NCBI GenBank assembly: GCA_000720805.1
Contig: JODI01000003.1
Location: forward strand, 124,001-188,000
Direction: 5' to 3'
Source of the DNA: Streptomyces violaceoruber
GTDB taxonomy: Bacteria; Actinomycetota; Actinomycetes; Streptomycetales; Streptomycetaceae
DNA length: 64,000 bases
A program made the translations under genes and the position numbers. Every line of letters starts with the position of its first letter. Positions within the stretch are counted from its first letter, which is position 1. This document shows positions 16,843 to 26,234 of this stretch, piece by piece. The notes under the pieces are model-generated. The model was not told the DNA's origin. It saw nothing but the letters and a program-made list of their open reading frames with translations, and did no database searches.

Positions 16843-19257
16843 ATGGCTTCGACGTCCACACCGCTCACTCTGCCTGTGCTGCCGCTCGACGACGAGGTCG
16901 TGCTGCCTGGAATGGTGGTTCCGCTGGACCTGAATGACGCCGATGTGCGGGCCGCGGTGGAGGCCGCTCAGGCCGCCGCGCGCTCGGAACCCGGGAAGCC
17001 CCGGGTTCTGCTGGTGCCGCGCATCGACGGGACGTACGCGAGCACCGGTGTGCTCGGCACCGTCGAGCAGGTCGGCCGGCTGGCCGACGGCGACCCCGGT
17101 GCCCTCATCCGCGGCCGCGGGCGGGTGAAGATCGGTGCGGGGACCACGGGGCCGGGTGCGGCGCTGTGGGTCGAGGGAACGAGGATCGACGAGAGCGTTC
17201 CCGAGCCGCTGCCGGGGCACGTCGCCGAACTCGTCAAGGAGTACAAGGCGCTTGCCACGGCCTGGCTGCGCAAGCGCGGTGCCTGGCAGGTCGTGGACCG
17301 GGTGCAGGCGATCGACGATGTGTCCGCTCTCGCCGACAACTCCGGGTACTCGCCCTTCCTGACCACCGAGCAGAAGGTGGAACTGCTGGAGAACGCCGAC
17401 CCGGTGGCCCGGCTGAAGCTCGCCACCCAGCAGCTGCGGGACCACCTCGCGGAGCAGGACGTCGCCGAGACCATCGCCAAGGACGTCCAGGAGGGCGTCG
17501 ACAAGCAGCAGCGGGAGTTCCTGTTGCGGCGTCAGCTGGAGGCCGTACGGAAGGAGCTGCGCGAGCTCAACGGGGAGTCGGAGGGCGAGGAGTCCGACGA
17601 CTACCGGAGCCGTGTCGAGGCCGCCGATCTGCCGGAGAAGGTCCGTGAGGCCGCTCTCAAGGAGGTCGACAAGCTGGAGCGGGCGAGTGACCAGTCGCCC
17701 GAGGGGTCGTGGATCCGGACCTGGCTCGACACGGTGCTGGAGCTGCCGTGGAACGAGCGGACCGAGGACCAGTACGACATTCAGGGCGCCAAGGCGGTCC
17801 TCGACGCCGAGCACGCCGGGCTGGAGGACGTGAAGGAGCGGATCACCGAGTACCTGGCGGTGCGCAAGCGTCGTACGGACCGGGGTCTGGGCGTCATCGG
17901 CGGGCGCCGTGGGGGTGCCGTGCTGGCGCTCGTCGGGCCGCCCGGCGTCGGCAAGACCTCGCTGGGTGAGTCCGTCGCGCACGCGATGGGGCGGAAGTTC
18001 GTCCGTGTCGCGCTCGGTGGGGTGCGGGACGAAGCCGAGATCCGCGGTCACCGTCGTACGTACGTCGGTGCGCTGCCCGGGCGGATCGTCCGCGCCGTCA
18101 AGGAGGCCGGGTCCATGAACCCGGTGGTGCTGCTCGACGAGATCGACAAGGTGGGGTCCGACTTCCGGGGCGACCCGGCCGCGGCTCTGCTGGAGGTCCT
18201 CGACCCGGCGCAGAACCACACCTTCCGCGACCACTACCTGGAGGTCGAGCTCGATCTGTCGGACGTCGTCTTCCTGGCCACGGCCAACGTGCTGGAGGCG
18301 ATCCCGGAGGCGCTGCTCGACCGGATGGAGCTGGTCCGGCTCGACGGGTACACGGAGGACGAGAAGATCGTCATCGCCCGTGACCACCTGCTGCCGCGTC
18401 AGCTGGAGCGGGCCGGACTCAATGAGGACGAGGTCACGCTCGACGAGAGTGCGCTGCGCAAGCTCGCCGGGGAGTACACCCGTGAGGCCGGTGTCCGCAC
18501 CCTGGAGCGGTCCATCGCGCGGCTGCTGCGCAAGGTCGCGGCCCAGCACGAACTGGGCGAGCGGAAGCTGCCGTTCACGGTCCGGGACGAGGATCTGCGC
18601 GCTCTGATCGGCCGGCCGCACCACGTGCCGGAGGCAGCCCAGGATCCGGCCGAGCGGCGGACCGCGGTGCCGGGCGTGGCGACGGGTCTGGCCGTCACGG
18701 GCGCGGGCGGTGACGTCCTGTACGTCGAGGCGTCGCTGGCCGACCCGGAGACGGGTGCCGCGGGTCTGACCCTGACCGGGCAGCTCGGCGACGTGATGAA
18801 GGAGTCGGCGCAGATCGCGCTGAGCTTCCTGCGCTCGCGCGGTGCCGAGCTCGAACTGCCGGTGGGCGACCTGAAGGACCGGGGCGTGCACATCCACTTC
18901 CCGGCGGGCGCGGTGCCGAAGGACGGGCCGAGCGCGGGCGTCACGATGACGACGGCGCTGGCGTCGCTGCTCAGCGGTCGTCTGGTGCGTACGGACGTGG
19001 CGATGACCGGTGAGGTCTCGCTGACCGGTCGGGTGCTGCCCATCGGCGGCGTGAAGCAGAAGCTGCTCGCCGCGCACCGCGCGGGTGTCACGACCGTGAT
19101 CATCCCGAAGCGCAACGAGCCCGACCTGGACGACGTCCCGGCGGAGGTGCTGGACAAGCTCGACGTCCACGCCGTCACGGACGTCCGCCAGGTCCTGGAG
19201 CTGGCGCTCGCCCCGGCGACGAACGGGGCCGCGTCGGAGGTTCCGGTGGCGGCGTGA
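16843..19257 (+). CDS. lon: ATP-dependent protease Lon
   Basis: Degrades misfolded and selected regulatory proteins in the cytoplasm; 804 aa, usual LonA length. Order: LON substrate-binding domain (about 1-200, starting TLPVLPLDDEVVLPGM), helical linker, AAA+ with Walker A GPPGVGKTSLGESVA (about 366) and Walker B VVLLDEIDK (about 428), sensor region VFLATAN, and the peptidase with catalytic Ser at about 697 in KDGPSAGVTMTTAL and Lys at about 738 in GGVKQKLLAAHRAG. ATG 16843 follows AAGGGGAG; a TTG further upstream lies against the HAIR element and was rejected. Upstream ClgR and HspR sites indicate dual stress control. Confidence 0.97.
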   Translation: MASTSTPLTLPVLPLDDEVVLPGMVVPLDLNDADVRAAVEAAQAAARSEPGKPRVLLVPRIDGTYASTGVLGTVEQVGRLADGDPGALIRGRGRVKIGAGTTGPGAALWVEGTRIDESVPEPLPGHVAELVKEYKALATAWLRKRGAWQVVDRVQAIDDVSALADNSGYSPFLTTEQKVELLENADPVARLKLATQQLRDHLAEQDVAETIAKDVQEGVDKQQREFLLRRQLEAVRKELRELNGESEGEESDDYRSRVEAADLPEKVREAALKEVDKLERASDQSPEGSWIRTWLDTVLELPWNERTEDQYDIQGAKAVLDAEHAGLEDVKERITEYLAVRKRRTDRGLGVIGGRRGGAVLALVGPPGVGKTSLGESVAHAMGRKFVRVALGGVRDEAEIRGHRRTYVGALPGRIVRAVKEAGSMNPVVLLDEIDKVGSDFRGDPAAALLEVLDPAQNHTFRDHYLEVELDLSDVVFLATANVLEAIPEALLDRMELVRLDGYTEDEKIVIARDHLLPRQLERAGLNEDEVTLDESALRKLAGEYTREAGVRTLERSIARLLRKVAAQHELGERKLPFTVRDEDLRALIGRPHHVPEAAQDPAERRTAVPGVATGLAVTGAGGDVLYVEASLADPETGAAGLTLTGQLGDVMKESAQIALSFLRSRGAELELPVGDLKDRGVHIHFPAGAVPKDGPSAGVTMTTALASLLSGRLVRTDVAMTGEVSLTGRVLPIGGVKQKLLAAHRAGVTTVIIPKRNEPDLDDVPAEVLDKLDVHAVTDVRQVLELALAPATNGAASEVPVAA

Positions 19258-19277
19258 CGGACGCCTCCGGATGAGGC

Positions 19278-19311
19278 AAGGCCCGGGTCCCGTGAGGGAG
19301 GCCCGGGCCTT
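19278..19311 (+). terminator. terminator between lon and GH25 gene
   Basis: Perfect 10-bp stem AAGGCCCGGG / CCCGGGCCTT with a 14-base loop, 20 bases after lon. The stem ends in AA/TT on both sides, so it could act in both directions for these convergent genes. Confidence 0.75.
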
Positions 19312-19319
19312 CGCCGTAC

Positions 19320-19350
19320 GTGACGTGACGTGACGTGACGTGACGCGACG
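19320..19350. repeat. 5-bp tandem repeat GTGAC
   Basis: GTGAC is repeated five times (19320-19344), followed by the variant GCGAC, between the lon terminator and the GH25 stop. A likely slippage microsatellite; its length may vary between strains. Confidence 0.7.
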
Positions 19351-19368
19351 TGCGGGTCGGTGCGGTCG

Positions 19369-20229
19369 TCAGCCGTTGGCGAGGGCGACCACACGGTCGA
19401 GGGCGCCGTTGAACTTGTCGTGGTCGCCGACGGTCGGGCCGGAGGACGTGTACTGCCACATCGTGTAGTAGCTCCAGCCGGCCGGGAGCGTGCCCACGGT
19501 GGAGGCGTACCGGGCGATCCAGAGGGGGTTCGACGCGGCGAAGCCGGCGTGGTCGCCGGTGCACTGGGTCCACCAGCTGGTCGCCGTGTAGAGGACGGCG
19601 TCGCGGCCGGTGCGGGCCTTGTACCGGTTCAGGAAGTCGCGGATCCAGGTGACCATCGCGCTCTGGGTCTTGCCGTAGCAGGCGTCGCCGTAGGGGTTCC
19701 ACTCGATGTCGAGCACCCCGGGCAGGGTCCTGCCGTCCTTGGACCAGCCGCCGCCGTGGTCGACGAAGTAGTCGGCCTGGGCGGCGCCGCCGGTGGTGTC
19801 GGGGGTCGCGAAGTGGTAGGCGCCGCGGATCATGCCGACGTCGTACGAGCCGTTGTACTGCTGGGCGAAGTAGGGGTTGCGGTAGTACGTGCCCTCCGTG
19901 GCCTTGGTGTAGGCCCAGCGGACGCCGCTGTTCCACAGGGTCTGCCAGGCCACGTCGCCCTGGTGGCCGGAGACGTCCACGCCCTCGGTCTGGACGGCGC
20001 GGGTGTCGGCCGGAACGCCCCCCTGGCCGTCATGGGCCACGACGCCCATGCCCATGTGGGCCGAGCCGCGGGCCGGAGTGGTGGCGTCGGCGGACGCGGA
20101 CGCGGACGCGGTGGCGGTGGTGGGGGCGGCCGAGGCCGGGACGGTGAGGACGAGGGAGAGAAGGGCGAGCAGCAGGCCGGCGAGCAGGAAGCGCCGGGGG
20201 CGGACCGATCCGGGTCTGTGCACGGGCAT
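19369..20229 (-). CDS. secreted GH25 muramidase (lysozyme M1-like)
   Basis: Cleaves the MurNAc-GlcNAc bond of peptidoglycan outside the cell; 286 aa. The N-terminus carries RPRRFLLAGLLLALLSLVL and a signal peptidase site near residue 35 (ASAAP); twin Arg before the hydrophobic core may permit Tat export. A Thr/Ser/Ala-rich linker leads to GH25: VQTEGVDVSGHQGDVAW with the catalytic Asp, WAYTKATEGTYYRN, and PGVLDIEWNPYG with the acidic pair. The end, MWQYTSSGPTVGDHDKFNG, is typical of the family. ATG 20229 has GGAGG 7 nt before it. It may serve in wall turnover or attack on other bacteria. Confidence 0.93.
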   Translation of the reverse strand: MPVHRPGSVRPRRFLLAGLLLALLSLVLTVPASAAPTTATASASASADATTPARGSAHMGMGVVAHDGQGGVPADTRAVQTEGVDVSGHQGDVAWQTLWNSGVRWAYTKATEGTYYRNPYFAQQYNGSYDVGMIRGAYHFATPDTTGGAAQADYFVDHGGGWSKDGRTLPGVLDIEWNPYGDACYGKTQSAMVTWIRDFLNRYKARTGRDAVLYTATSWWTQCTGDHAGFAASNPLWIARYASTVGTLPAGWSYYTMWQYTSSGPTVGDHDKFNGALDRVVALANG

Positions 20230-20470
20230 GACGTGCCTCCGAAGGCTCGATGATGCTCGGTGGGGAACGCGGGCGGTGCGCATCGAGGCAGTGCTGGCGT
20301 GCGCATGCCAGTAACTGCCTGGTGAAGAACGCTACGCACGTAGACCGGTGGGTGGGAAGAGGGACCGGACGCTGCCGTTGGTCTGAGCCTGCGAAATACT
20401 GACGGAGCTGCGGCGATGACGGCGGTGGACGGAAACTTTCAGGACCGGGAAAACCGAGACAGGGGCTGAC

Positions 20471-20965
20471 GTGCACGAAGACGGAAACGGCGACGGACGC
20501 GGAGTCGAATCCGAGGTGTCCACGAGCGGTCTGGACCACCCCGGCTTCCTCGCGCTGGAACGGGAACTGACCGTTCTGCTGCGGCGCGCCCGTGCCAACC
20601 AGGGCGAGATGGCCCGCGAGGTCCACCCGGACCTGGAATCGGCGGCGTACGGCCTTCTCGTACGCCTGGACGAGTGCGGCCGGCAGCGGGCCACCGCACT
20701 CGCCGCCTACATCGGCGTCGGCAAGGCCACGATGTCCCGTCAGCTGCGCGCCCTGGAGGACCTCGGCCTGGTGGCCCGCGAACCGGACCCGGCCGACGGC
20801 CGGGCCTGGCTGGTCGCCCTGACCCAGGAGGGGCACGACCGGGTCACCCGGGTGCGCGAGGCACGACGCGCCCGGTACGCCCGCCGCCTGGAGAACTGGG
20901 ACTCGCGGGAGGTCACGGAACTGGCCCGGTTGCTGCACGAGTTGAACCGGGGGATGGAGAAGTAG
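20471..20965 (+). CDS. MarR-family transcriptional regulator
   Basis: A 164-aa regulator. The HTH is RATALAAYIGVGKATMSRQL and the wing follows in LVAREPDPADGRAWLVALT, where the DxRAxxVxLT pattern is diagnostic for MarR. GTG 20471 has AGGGG before it. The first 25 residues are a Gly/Asp-rich tail. It is divergent from the GH25 gene (240-base gap), which is therefore a candidate target, though no palindrome was assigned there. The ligand is unknown. Confidence 0.92.
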   Translation: MHEDGNGDGRGVESEVSTSGLDHPGFLALERELTVLLRRARANQGEMAREVHPDLESAAYGLLVRLDECGRQRATALAAYIGVGKATMSRQLRALEDLGLVAREPDPADGRAWLVALTQEGHDRVTRVREARRARYARRLENWDSREVTELARLLHELNRGMEK

Positions 20966-21025
20966 CCCCAGGGGCCCACCGGTGTCTTCCGCCGGGAGAT
21001 CCAGCAGGCGTCCGACCGCCCTCGC

Positions 21026-21811
21026 TCACAGCTCCACGTACACCACCGTCGCGTCGTCGTGGGTCTTGCTGCGGCCCAGGAACGTCCGGTCCGCGTCCGC
21101 CCGTTCGAGGGCCCGCACCCGGTCCACCAGGGCCTGCGGGCCCTCCTTGCGGACGTAGGTGAAGCAGTCCGTCCAGTCGCCCTCCCGGAACTTCTCCACC
21201 CAGCGGGTCGCGCCGTCCGTCAGGGCGGTCAGGGCGCGCACGTCGACGCGCGGCACGGTCCCCGTCACCGCCCGGTCCGCCACCGTCGGGTCCGCCGCCG
21301 CCGTGAAGAAACCGCCTTCCTTGTTGCGGACGGTGGCGTCGACGAGCGCGTCCGTGGCCAGGGCGGAGCGGGGGAGGAGGGCGAGACGGTCGTCGAGGCG
21401 GGGGGTCACCGTGCCGTCGGGGGACTCCAGCAGGAGCGCCGAGTCGGAGAGGATCAGGTACTCGACGGCCTCCGCCGACCAGCGGGCCACAACCACCGTG
21501 GCCTGTGGGGTACGTGGGTGAGAAAGGTCACAAGAGGATTGATGGGCCTCTGCTGTTCGAAGAATCGCCCGGGAGAGAATCTCCGACAGGGGTAGATCTC
21601 GGCAGGAAACGGTCAGTTCGGTCAGCGCCCCGCCGAGGCGCGCGGTGAACCACGGGACGGAATGCAGACAGCCCGTCGCTCCCTCGGGCGGCGTCACTCC
21701 GTCCAGGACCACCAGCGCGCCGCCCAGTCCGGAAGCCGGTAGGGCGAGGCCCGCGAAGTCCTCGTTCGGGCGGGCCCGGTCGCCGGGCTCCGAGACAAGT
21801 TCCGTACGCAT
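21026..21811 (-). CDS. PP2C-like serine/threonine phosphatase family protein
   Basis: A 261-aa protein with a PP2C-like layout: EPGDRARPNEDFAGLALP at the start (Asn-Glu-Asp in place of the usual N-x-D metal site), ALVVLDGVTPPEG matching the D-G metal motif, TALTDGATRWVEKFREGDW matching SDG, and THDDATVVYVEL matching DDxT at the end. Most metal-binding Asp positions are present, so activity is likely but not certain. Start ATG 21811 was chosen over 21859 because conserved sequence starts there. It is divergent from the conservon operon, whose GTPase system it might serve; that is only context. Confidence 0.75.
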   Translation of the reverse strand: MRTELVSEPGDRARPNEDFAGLALPASGLGGALVVLDGVTPPEGATGCLHSVPWFTARLGGALTELTVSCRDLPLSEILSRAILRTAEAHQSSCDLSHPRTPQATVVVARWSAEAVEYLILSDSALLLESPDGTVTPRLDDRLALLPRSALATDALVDATVRNKEGGFFTAAADPTVADRAVTGTVPRVDVRALTALTDGATRWVEKFREGDWTDCFTYVRKEGPQALVDRVRALERADADRTFLGRSKTHDDATVVYVEL

Positions 21812-22165
21812 CAGGCCAGTCTGCACGACCCCTTCACAAGGTGCGCGAAAGGCTGGCAACGATTGCGGAATTGACGCAGTCGTGCAGGTCAGACGCCTGG
21901 TTTGGGGTGGAATGGCTCGCTCCGGGAAGGCGTGGTGGCGAATATTGCCACCGCCCGCCGTGGACGTCCAACCGGCCCGCCGCGCAGGGCTGCCGCATGG
22001 GCCGCAGGAACTTGCCCGCCCGCTCCCGTCCGATGTTCACTCCTTCGGGTGGCGGGTCAGGTGATGCGCGACCACCGCCCACCGGCACTGGGAGGGTCGG
22101 GAACCGTACCGGGTGTATGCACCAGTTGGGCCCGATAGATGGGCTGATGGGGCGTCATCCGGGCC
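21812..22165. promoter_or_regulatory. divergent intergenic region before the conservon
   Basis: No gene is supported in these 354 bases. TTGACG at 21873-21878 would suit a -35 element of a rightward promoter, but no convincing -10 was found at proper spacing. Otherwise nothing was recognised. Confidence 0.3.
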
Positions 22166-25100
22166 ATGGGTATTCACGAGTCAGGAATGCGAGCACCGGT
22201 GCAGAAGACGCGGCCTCGTCGTACAGGCAAGCAGGCGGCCTCCGGCAAAGGCGTGGAGCAGACACCCGGCACGCCCGGCATCCCTCCCGTCGGCACGCCC
22301 GGCGTCCCCCACCCCGGAACACCCGGTGGGATCCCCGGCGCCGTTCCCGCCGTCGCCCCCGTCGGCAAGGGCCGTCCCGCGCACGTCCGCACGCGGCTGA
22401 TTCTCGCCGTCGCGGTCGTGGCCGCCGCGATCGCCGGGGCCGGCACTCCGTCCCTGGTCACCGCCTCGGAGCAGCTCAGCGACTCCCAGGACCTGGTCAC
22501 CCTCGCCGAGCAGACCCAGGACGCGCTCGCCCTCGGCCACTCGCTCGCCGACGAACGCGACGAGGTCACCTCGTACATCGCGGCCGGGCGGCCCAAGTCC
22601 AAGGCCCCCTCCGAGCAGGAGAGCGCCCGGGTCGACCGGCAGGTCGAGGAGCTGCGCGCCGACCCGGACACGCCCGCCTCCCTGCGCGGCGACCTCGACA
22701 CCATCGCCTCCGTACGCCATGCCGCGCTCACCGGCCAGAGCAGTGCCCTCAAGGCCCACCAGGCCTACTCCGCCGCCATCACCGAACTGCACCGGCTCGC
22801 CGAGCAGCTGGCCGAGCGGATGCCGCCCCGCGCGGGTTCCGGCGCCTACGCGTTCGCCGAACTGGACTCCGCCGTCCAGCAGGCCGCCGCCACCCGGGGG
22901 CTGCTGCTCGCCGCGCTCAGCGTGCCGACGACGACCCGGACCGTCATCGACCCCATCACCGGTCTGCCGACCACGCGGACCGGCTCCTCGAACGCCGACT
23001 CCGCGCAGCGCGACGCCCTCAGCGCCGCCGCACAGCAGGCCCGGCTGCGCTCCGACGCGGCCCTCGCCGACTTCCAGGACTCCGCGCCCACCGACGCCAA
23101 GTCCCGCTACGACGCCACGGTCACCGGCCCCGAGGTCAACTCCGCCGAGAAGTACCTCGCCTCCCTCACCGACCAGCCGACCCTGAGCAACGGCGAACTC
23201 GACACCAGCGCCACCAGGGTCGACGCCGCCCTCTCCGCCCGGATCGACGCGATGCGCGGAGCCGAGGCCGCCCTCTACGAGCGCCGGGTCAAGGAACTCG
23301 CCCAGCTGCGCGACGACGACGTCACCGCGCTGGAGATCCGTATCGCCCTCCTCGGCGCCCTGATGCTGCTCGCCGTCGGTGTCGCCACCGCCATGGCCCG
23401 AACGCTCACCCAGCCGCTGTCGGTCCTGCGGCGGGGCTCGGCCCGGCTCGCCGGAGCGGAGAACCTCGTCGCCGAGGAACCGATCGCCTTCACCGGCCGC
23501 AACGACGAGTTCGCCCAGGTCGTCCGCTCCGTCAACGCCCTGCACGCGCACGCCGCAGCCCTCGCCGAGCGCGTCACCACCCTGGAGGCCGACCGCAAGC
23601 ACCTGGTCGGCCAGCGGCAGCGGATGGCCGACGCCCGCGAGCAGCTGAAGGCCGAACTCGCCGAGTCCGCAGTCCAGTTGGAGCGGCTGCGCACCAGCAT
23701 CTCCGCCACTTTCGTGAACCTCGCGCTGCGCACCCTCGGGCTGGTCGAGCGGCAACTGGCCGTCATCGAGGGCCTGGAGGAGCGCGAGCAGGACCCGGAC
23801 CGGCTCGCCACCCTCTTCAAGCTCGACCACTTCGCCACCGTCATGCGCCGGCACAGCGAGAACCTCCTGGTCCTCGCCGGCACCGAGCACGTCCAGCAGA
23901 CCGCCGGTCCGGTCCCGCTCGTCGACGTCGTACGCGCCGCGGTCAGCGAGATCGAGCGGTACGAGCGCGTCCGCATCGCCGCGCTGCCGCCGCACGCGCA
24001 CGTGGCCGGCTTCGCCGCGGACGACCTCTCCCACCTGCTCGCCGAACTCATGGAGAACGCCACCTCGTTCTCCCCGCCCGACCTGCCCGTCGAGGTCTCC
24101 GGCTGGCTCCTGGAGAGCGGCGAGGTGATGCTCTCCGTCCAGGACGAGGGCATCGGCATGACCGCAGACCGGCTGACCCGGCTCAACACCCGCCTCGCTG
24201 ACTTCACCCCGGACACCTCCTACGAGTCCTACGAGTCCCAGGGCTCCCGGGGGGCGGACGAGTCCGGCGCCTCCGCGGCGGAGAAGGGCGAGGAGGGTCT
24301 CGGCCTCGGCCTGTACGTGGTGGCCCGGCTCGCCCACCGGCACGGGGTGCGGGTGCGGTTGCGTGAGCAGAAGCAGGGCGGGATCGCCGCGGTCGTCGTC
24401 CTTCCGAAGGGCCTGCTGGCCGCCGCGCCGTCCGCCGCCGTGCCGATGGCGTCATCCGCGCCGGCGGTCGCCGGCACCCACGGTTTCTCCCTGCCCGGCG
24501 CGGACGCCGAGGTCAACTCCAATGTGCTGAGCGGCCGTTCGAAGGGCGACGACCCACTGGTGGCGCTCGCCGAGAAGGCCGTACGGCGGTCGACGGCGGA
24601 GGCGGAAGGAGACGGGCAGGCCGAGGGGGCCGAACGGCCGGCACCGGAGCCACGGACCGTCCCCGAGACACCGGCCGAGACCACGATGGAGCTCCTGCTC
24701 CCGGAACTCGCGGAGCTCCCGGAGCCCGCCGCCGACGCCCGCCCCGAGCCGACCGCTTCCGACGAGGCGACGGGCACGGACACCGGTCCGCACCCCGCCC
24801 CCGGTCCGCACCCGGCCAGGGGTTCGCACCCGGACCCCGGTCCGGCCACGGGTCCGCACCCCGACCCCGGTGCCCACCCGGACCCCGGTCCGCACACGGC
24901 CACGGGCCCGCACCCCGACTCCGGTCCGCACCCGGGACCCGACCCGGCCCCGGCCCCCTACACGATCGACCCCGACCGCCACGAGCGCGTCGCCGATCAG
25001 CCGGAAGAACTCGTCACCGACAAGGGTCTGCCCAAGCGCACCCCGAAGATCGCCGCCCCGGCCGCCGCCCCGCGCCCGCGGAGCGGGTCCGTCGACGCCG

Positions 25101-25276
25101 AGGCACTCCGCCGCCGGCTGGGCGGCTTCCGCCGGGGGGCGGAGGCCGGCTACCGCGACGTGGAGGCGGAGATCTCCGAGCACACGGGGCAGCACCAGGT
25201 ACCCGCACAGGGCGCCGCAGGAACCGCACAAGCCGAAGAAGCCACGGGGGGCACCGTCGAGGAGGCAAGCAGTTGA
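22166..25276 (+). CDS. conservon sensor kinase-like protein (CvnA), NIT domain
   Basis: First gene of a cvnABCD operon; 1036 aa. A basic/Pro-rich tail precedes membrane span 1 (about 77-94); a nitrate/nitrite-sensing (NIT)-type helical region follows (about 100-385), then span 2 (about 390-409), HAMP, a helical segment with HFATVMRRHSENLLVLAG, and an ATPase domain with ELMENATSFSPPDLPVEVSG (about 627) and GLGLGLYVVARLAHRHGVRV (about 711). The last 280 residues are disordered, with a Gly-Pro-His repeat. Conservon A proteins lack ordinary DHp boxes and partner B, C and D in a membrane GTPase switch. Start choice (22166 or 22187) is uncertain. Confidence 0.88.
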   Translation: MGIHESGMRAPVQKTRPRRTGKQAASGKGVEQTPGTPGIPPVGTPGVPHPGTPGGIPGAVPAVAPVGKGRPAHVRTRLILAVAVVAAAIAGAGTPSLVTASEQLSDSQDLVTLAEQTQDALALGHSLADERDEVTSYIAAGRPKSKAPSEQESARVDRQVEELRADPDTPASLRGDLDTIASVRHAALTGQSSALKAHQAYSAAITELHRLAEQLAERMPPRAGSGAYAFAELDSAVQQAAATRGLLLAALSVPTTTRTVIDPITGLPTTRTGSSNADSAQRDALSAAAQQARLRSDAALADFQDSAPTDAKSRYDATVTGPEVNSAEKYLASLTDQPTLSNGELDTSATRVDAALSARIDAMRGAEAALYERRVKELAQLRDDDVTALEIRIALLGALMLLAVGVATAMARTLTQPLSVLRRGSARLAGAENLVAEEPIAFTGRNDEFAQVVRSVNALHAHAAALAERVTTLEADRKHLVGQRQRMADAREQLKAELAESAVQLERLRTSISATFVNLALRTLGLVERQLAVIEGLEEREQDPDRLATLFKLDHFATVMRRHSENLLVLAGTEHVQQTAGPVPLVDVVRAAVSEIERYERVRIAALPPHAHVAGFAADDLSHLLAELMENATSFSPPDLPVEVSGWLLESGEVMLSVQDEGIGMTADRLTRLNTRLADFTPDTSYESYESQGSRGADESGASAAEKGEEGLGLGLYVVARLAHRHGVRVRLREQKQGGIAAVVVLPKGLLAAAPSAAVPMASSAPAVAGTHGFSLPGADAEVNSNVLSGRSKGDDPLVALAEKAVRRSTAEAEGDGQAEGAERPAPEPRTVPETPAETTMELLLPELAELPEPAADARPEPTASDEATGTDTGPHPAPGPHPARGSHPDPGPATGPHPDPGAHPDPGPHTATGPHPDSGPHPGPDPAPAPYTIDPDRHERVADQPEELVTDKGLPKRTPKIAAPAAAPRPRSGSVDAEALRRRLGGFRRGAEAGYRDVEAEISEHTGQHQVPAQGAAGTAQAEEATGGTVEEASS
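24787..24945 (+). repeat. in-gene repeat encoding GPHPDP units
   Basis: Degenerate 18-bp units coding for six-residue Gly-Pro-His-Pro-Asp-Pro variants (GPHPAP, GPHPAR, GSHPDP, GPHPDP, GAHPDP, GPHPDS) within the cytoplasmic tail of the CvnA-like protein. It encodes a proline-rich, disordered, His-containing stretch; the His spacing could bind metal but no evidence goes beyond sequence. Confidence 0.7.
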
Positions 25277-25818
25277 CCGCGCCCAGTACCTTCGGACTGA
25301 GCCGTGAGGCCCGCAATCTTCACTTCCTGCTGACCAATCTCGTCGAGGAGGTGCCGGGCATCCAGTCGGTGGCCGTTGTCTCCTCCGACGGCCTGCTCCT
25401 GCTCTCCACGGACTCCGCCCTCCCGCACGCTCGAACGGCCTCGCGCGGGGGGACCCCCACCGCCGGGGCCAGGGAGACCCGCGAGGCCAGGCCCCCCGGT
25501 CCGCGCGGCTCCGTCGCCGACCTCGCGACCGTCGTCTCCGGCATCGGCAGCCTCACGGTGGGTGCCGCCAAGCTGATGGACTCCGGCCCGGTGAAGCACA
25601 CCATGGTCGCGATGGACGAGGGCAGCCTGTTCGTGATGTCGATCAGCGACGGCTCGCTGCTCGGTGTGCACGGCAACGCGGACTGCGACATGAGCGTGGT
25701 GGCGTACCACATGGCGCTCTTCGTGGGCCGCGCCGGGCATGTGCTGACGCCCGAACTCCGCAGCGAGCTGCGGGAGTCACTGGAGCAGGAGTCGACCGTG
25801 ACGGGGAGTACGTCATGA
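25273..25818 (+). CDS. Roadblock/LC7 domain protein (CvnB) with internal insertion
   Basis: Second conservon gene; 181 aa, longer than the roughly 135-150 aa usual for CvnB. The Roadblock/LC7 fold is clear: NLHFLLTNLVEEVPGIQSVA, SSDGLLLLSTD, SVADLATVVSGIGSLTVGA, MVAMDEGSLFVMSISDGSLL and VAYHMALFVGRAGHVLTPEL. Between the second and third strands lies an Arg/Ala/Gly/Pro-rich insertion (about residues 52-78). CvnB-like (MglB-like) proteins act as GTPase-activating or scaffolding partners of CvnD. It starts with TTG inside the cvnA stop (TTGA, 4-nt overlap), preceded by GAGGAGG. Confidence 0.9.
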   Translation: MTAPSTFGLSREARNLHFLLTNLVEEVPGIQSVAVVSSDGLLLLSTDSALPHARTASRGGTPTAGARETREARPPGPRGSVADLATVVSGIGSLTVGAAKLMDSGPVKHTMVAMDEGSLFVMSISDGSLLGVHGNADCDMSVVAYHMALFVGRAGHVLTPELRSELRESLEQESTVTGSTS

Positions 25819-26234
25819 GTGACGCGCCGAACAGGCTTCCCGTGCGCGGCGCCGACCGCAAGCCGGCCCGGGTGCGCCCGTACTCGCTCACCGGCGGCCG
25901 TACCCGCTTCGGGCACGTCCTCCTGGTGGAGACATTCATCGCGAGCACGGCGGCGCTCGAAGCGCCCGAGGAGCGCAAGGAACTGGCGAATGGTTCCCTC
26001 ACCACCCGGGTCATGCCGGAGATGCGGGCCATCGTCGAACTCTGCCGCCGGATGCGCACGGTGGCCGAGATCGCCGCGCTGCTGAAGATGCCGCTCGGCG
26101 TGGTCCGGGTGCTGCTGAGCGACCTGGCGGACCAGGGAAAGATCCGTGTCTACGGGACGGGGACCGGTCACGGCACCGGCCGCCCGGACCGCGCGCTGCT
26201 GGAAAGGGTGCTGAGTGGACTCCGTCGTCTCTGA
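25815..26234 (+). CDS. DUF742 protein (CvnC)
   Basis: Third conservon gene; 139 aa. DUF742 signature: VRPYSLTGGRTRFGHVLLVE at the N-terminus, and a winged-helix-like C-terminal part with RRMRTVAEIAALLKMPLGVV and RVLLSDLADQGKIRVYGTG. It overlaps cvnB by 4 nt (ATGA). In the family, CvnC links the sensor part with the GTPase and may bind DNA through the helix-turn-helix-like end, but that is unproven. Confidence 0.93.
   Translation: MSDAPNRLPVRGADRKPARVRPYSLTGGRTRFGHVLLVETFIASTAALEAPEERKELANGSLTTRVMPEMRAIVELCRRMRTVAEIAALLKMPLGVVRVLLSDLADQGKIRVYGTGTGHGTGRPDRALLERVLSGLRRL

Noticed and set aside
15355..19170. Long minus-strand open frame opposite lon and the rhomboid-like gene
   Set aside because: High-GC antisense artefact; lon motifs on the plus strand are unmistakable.
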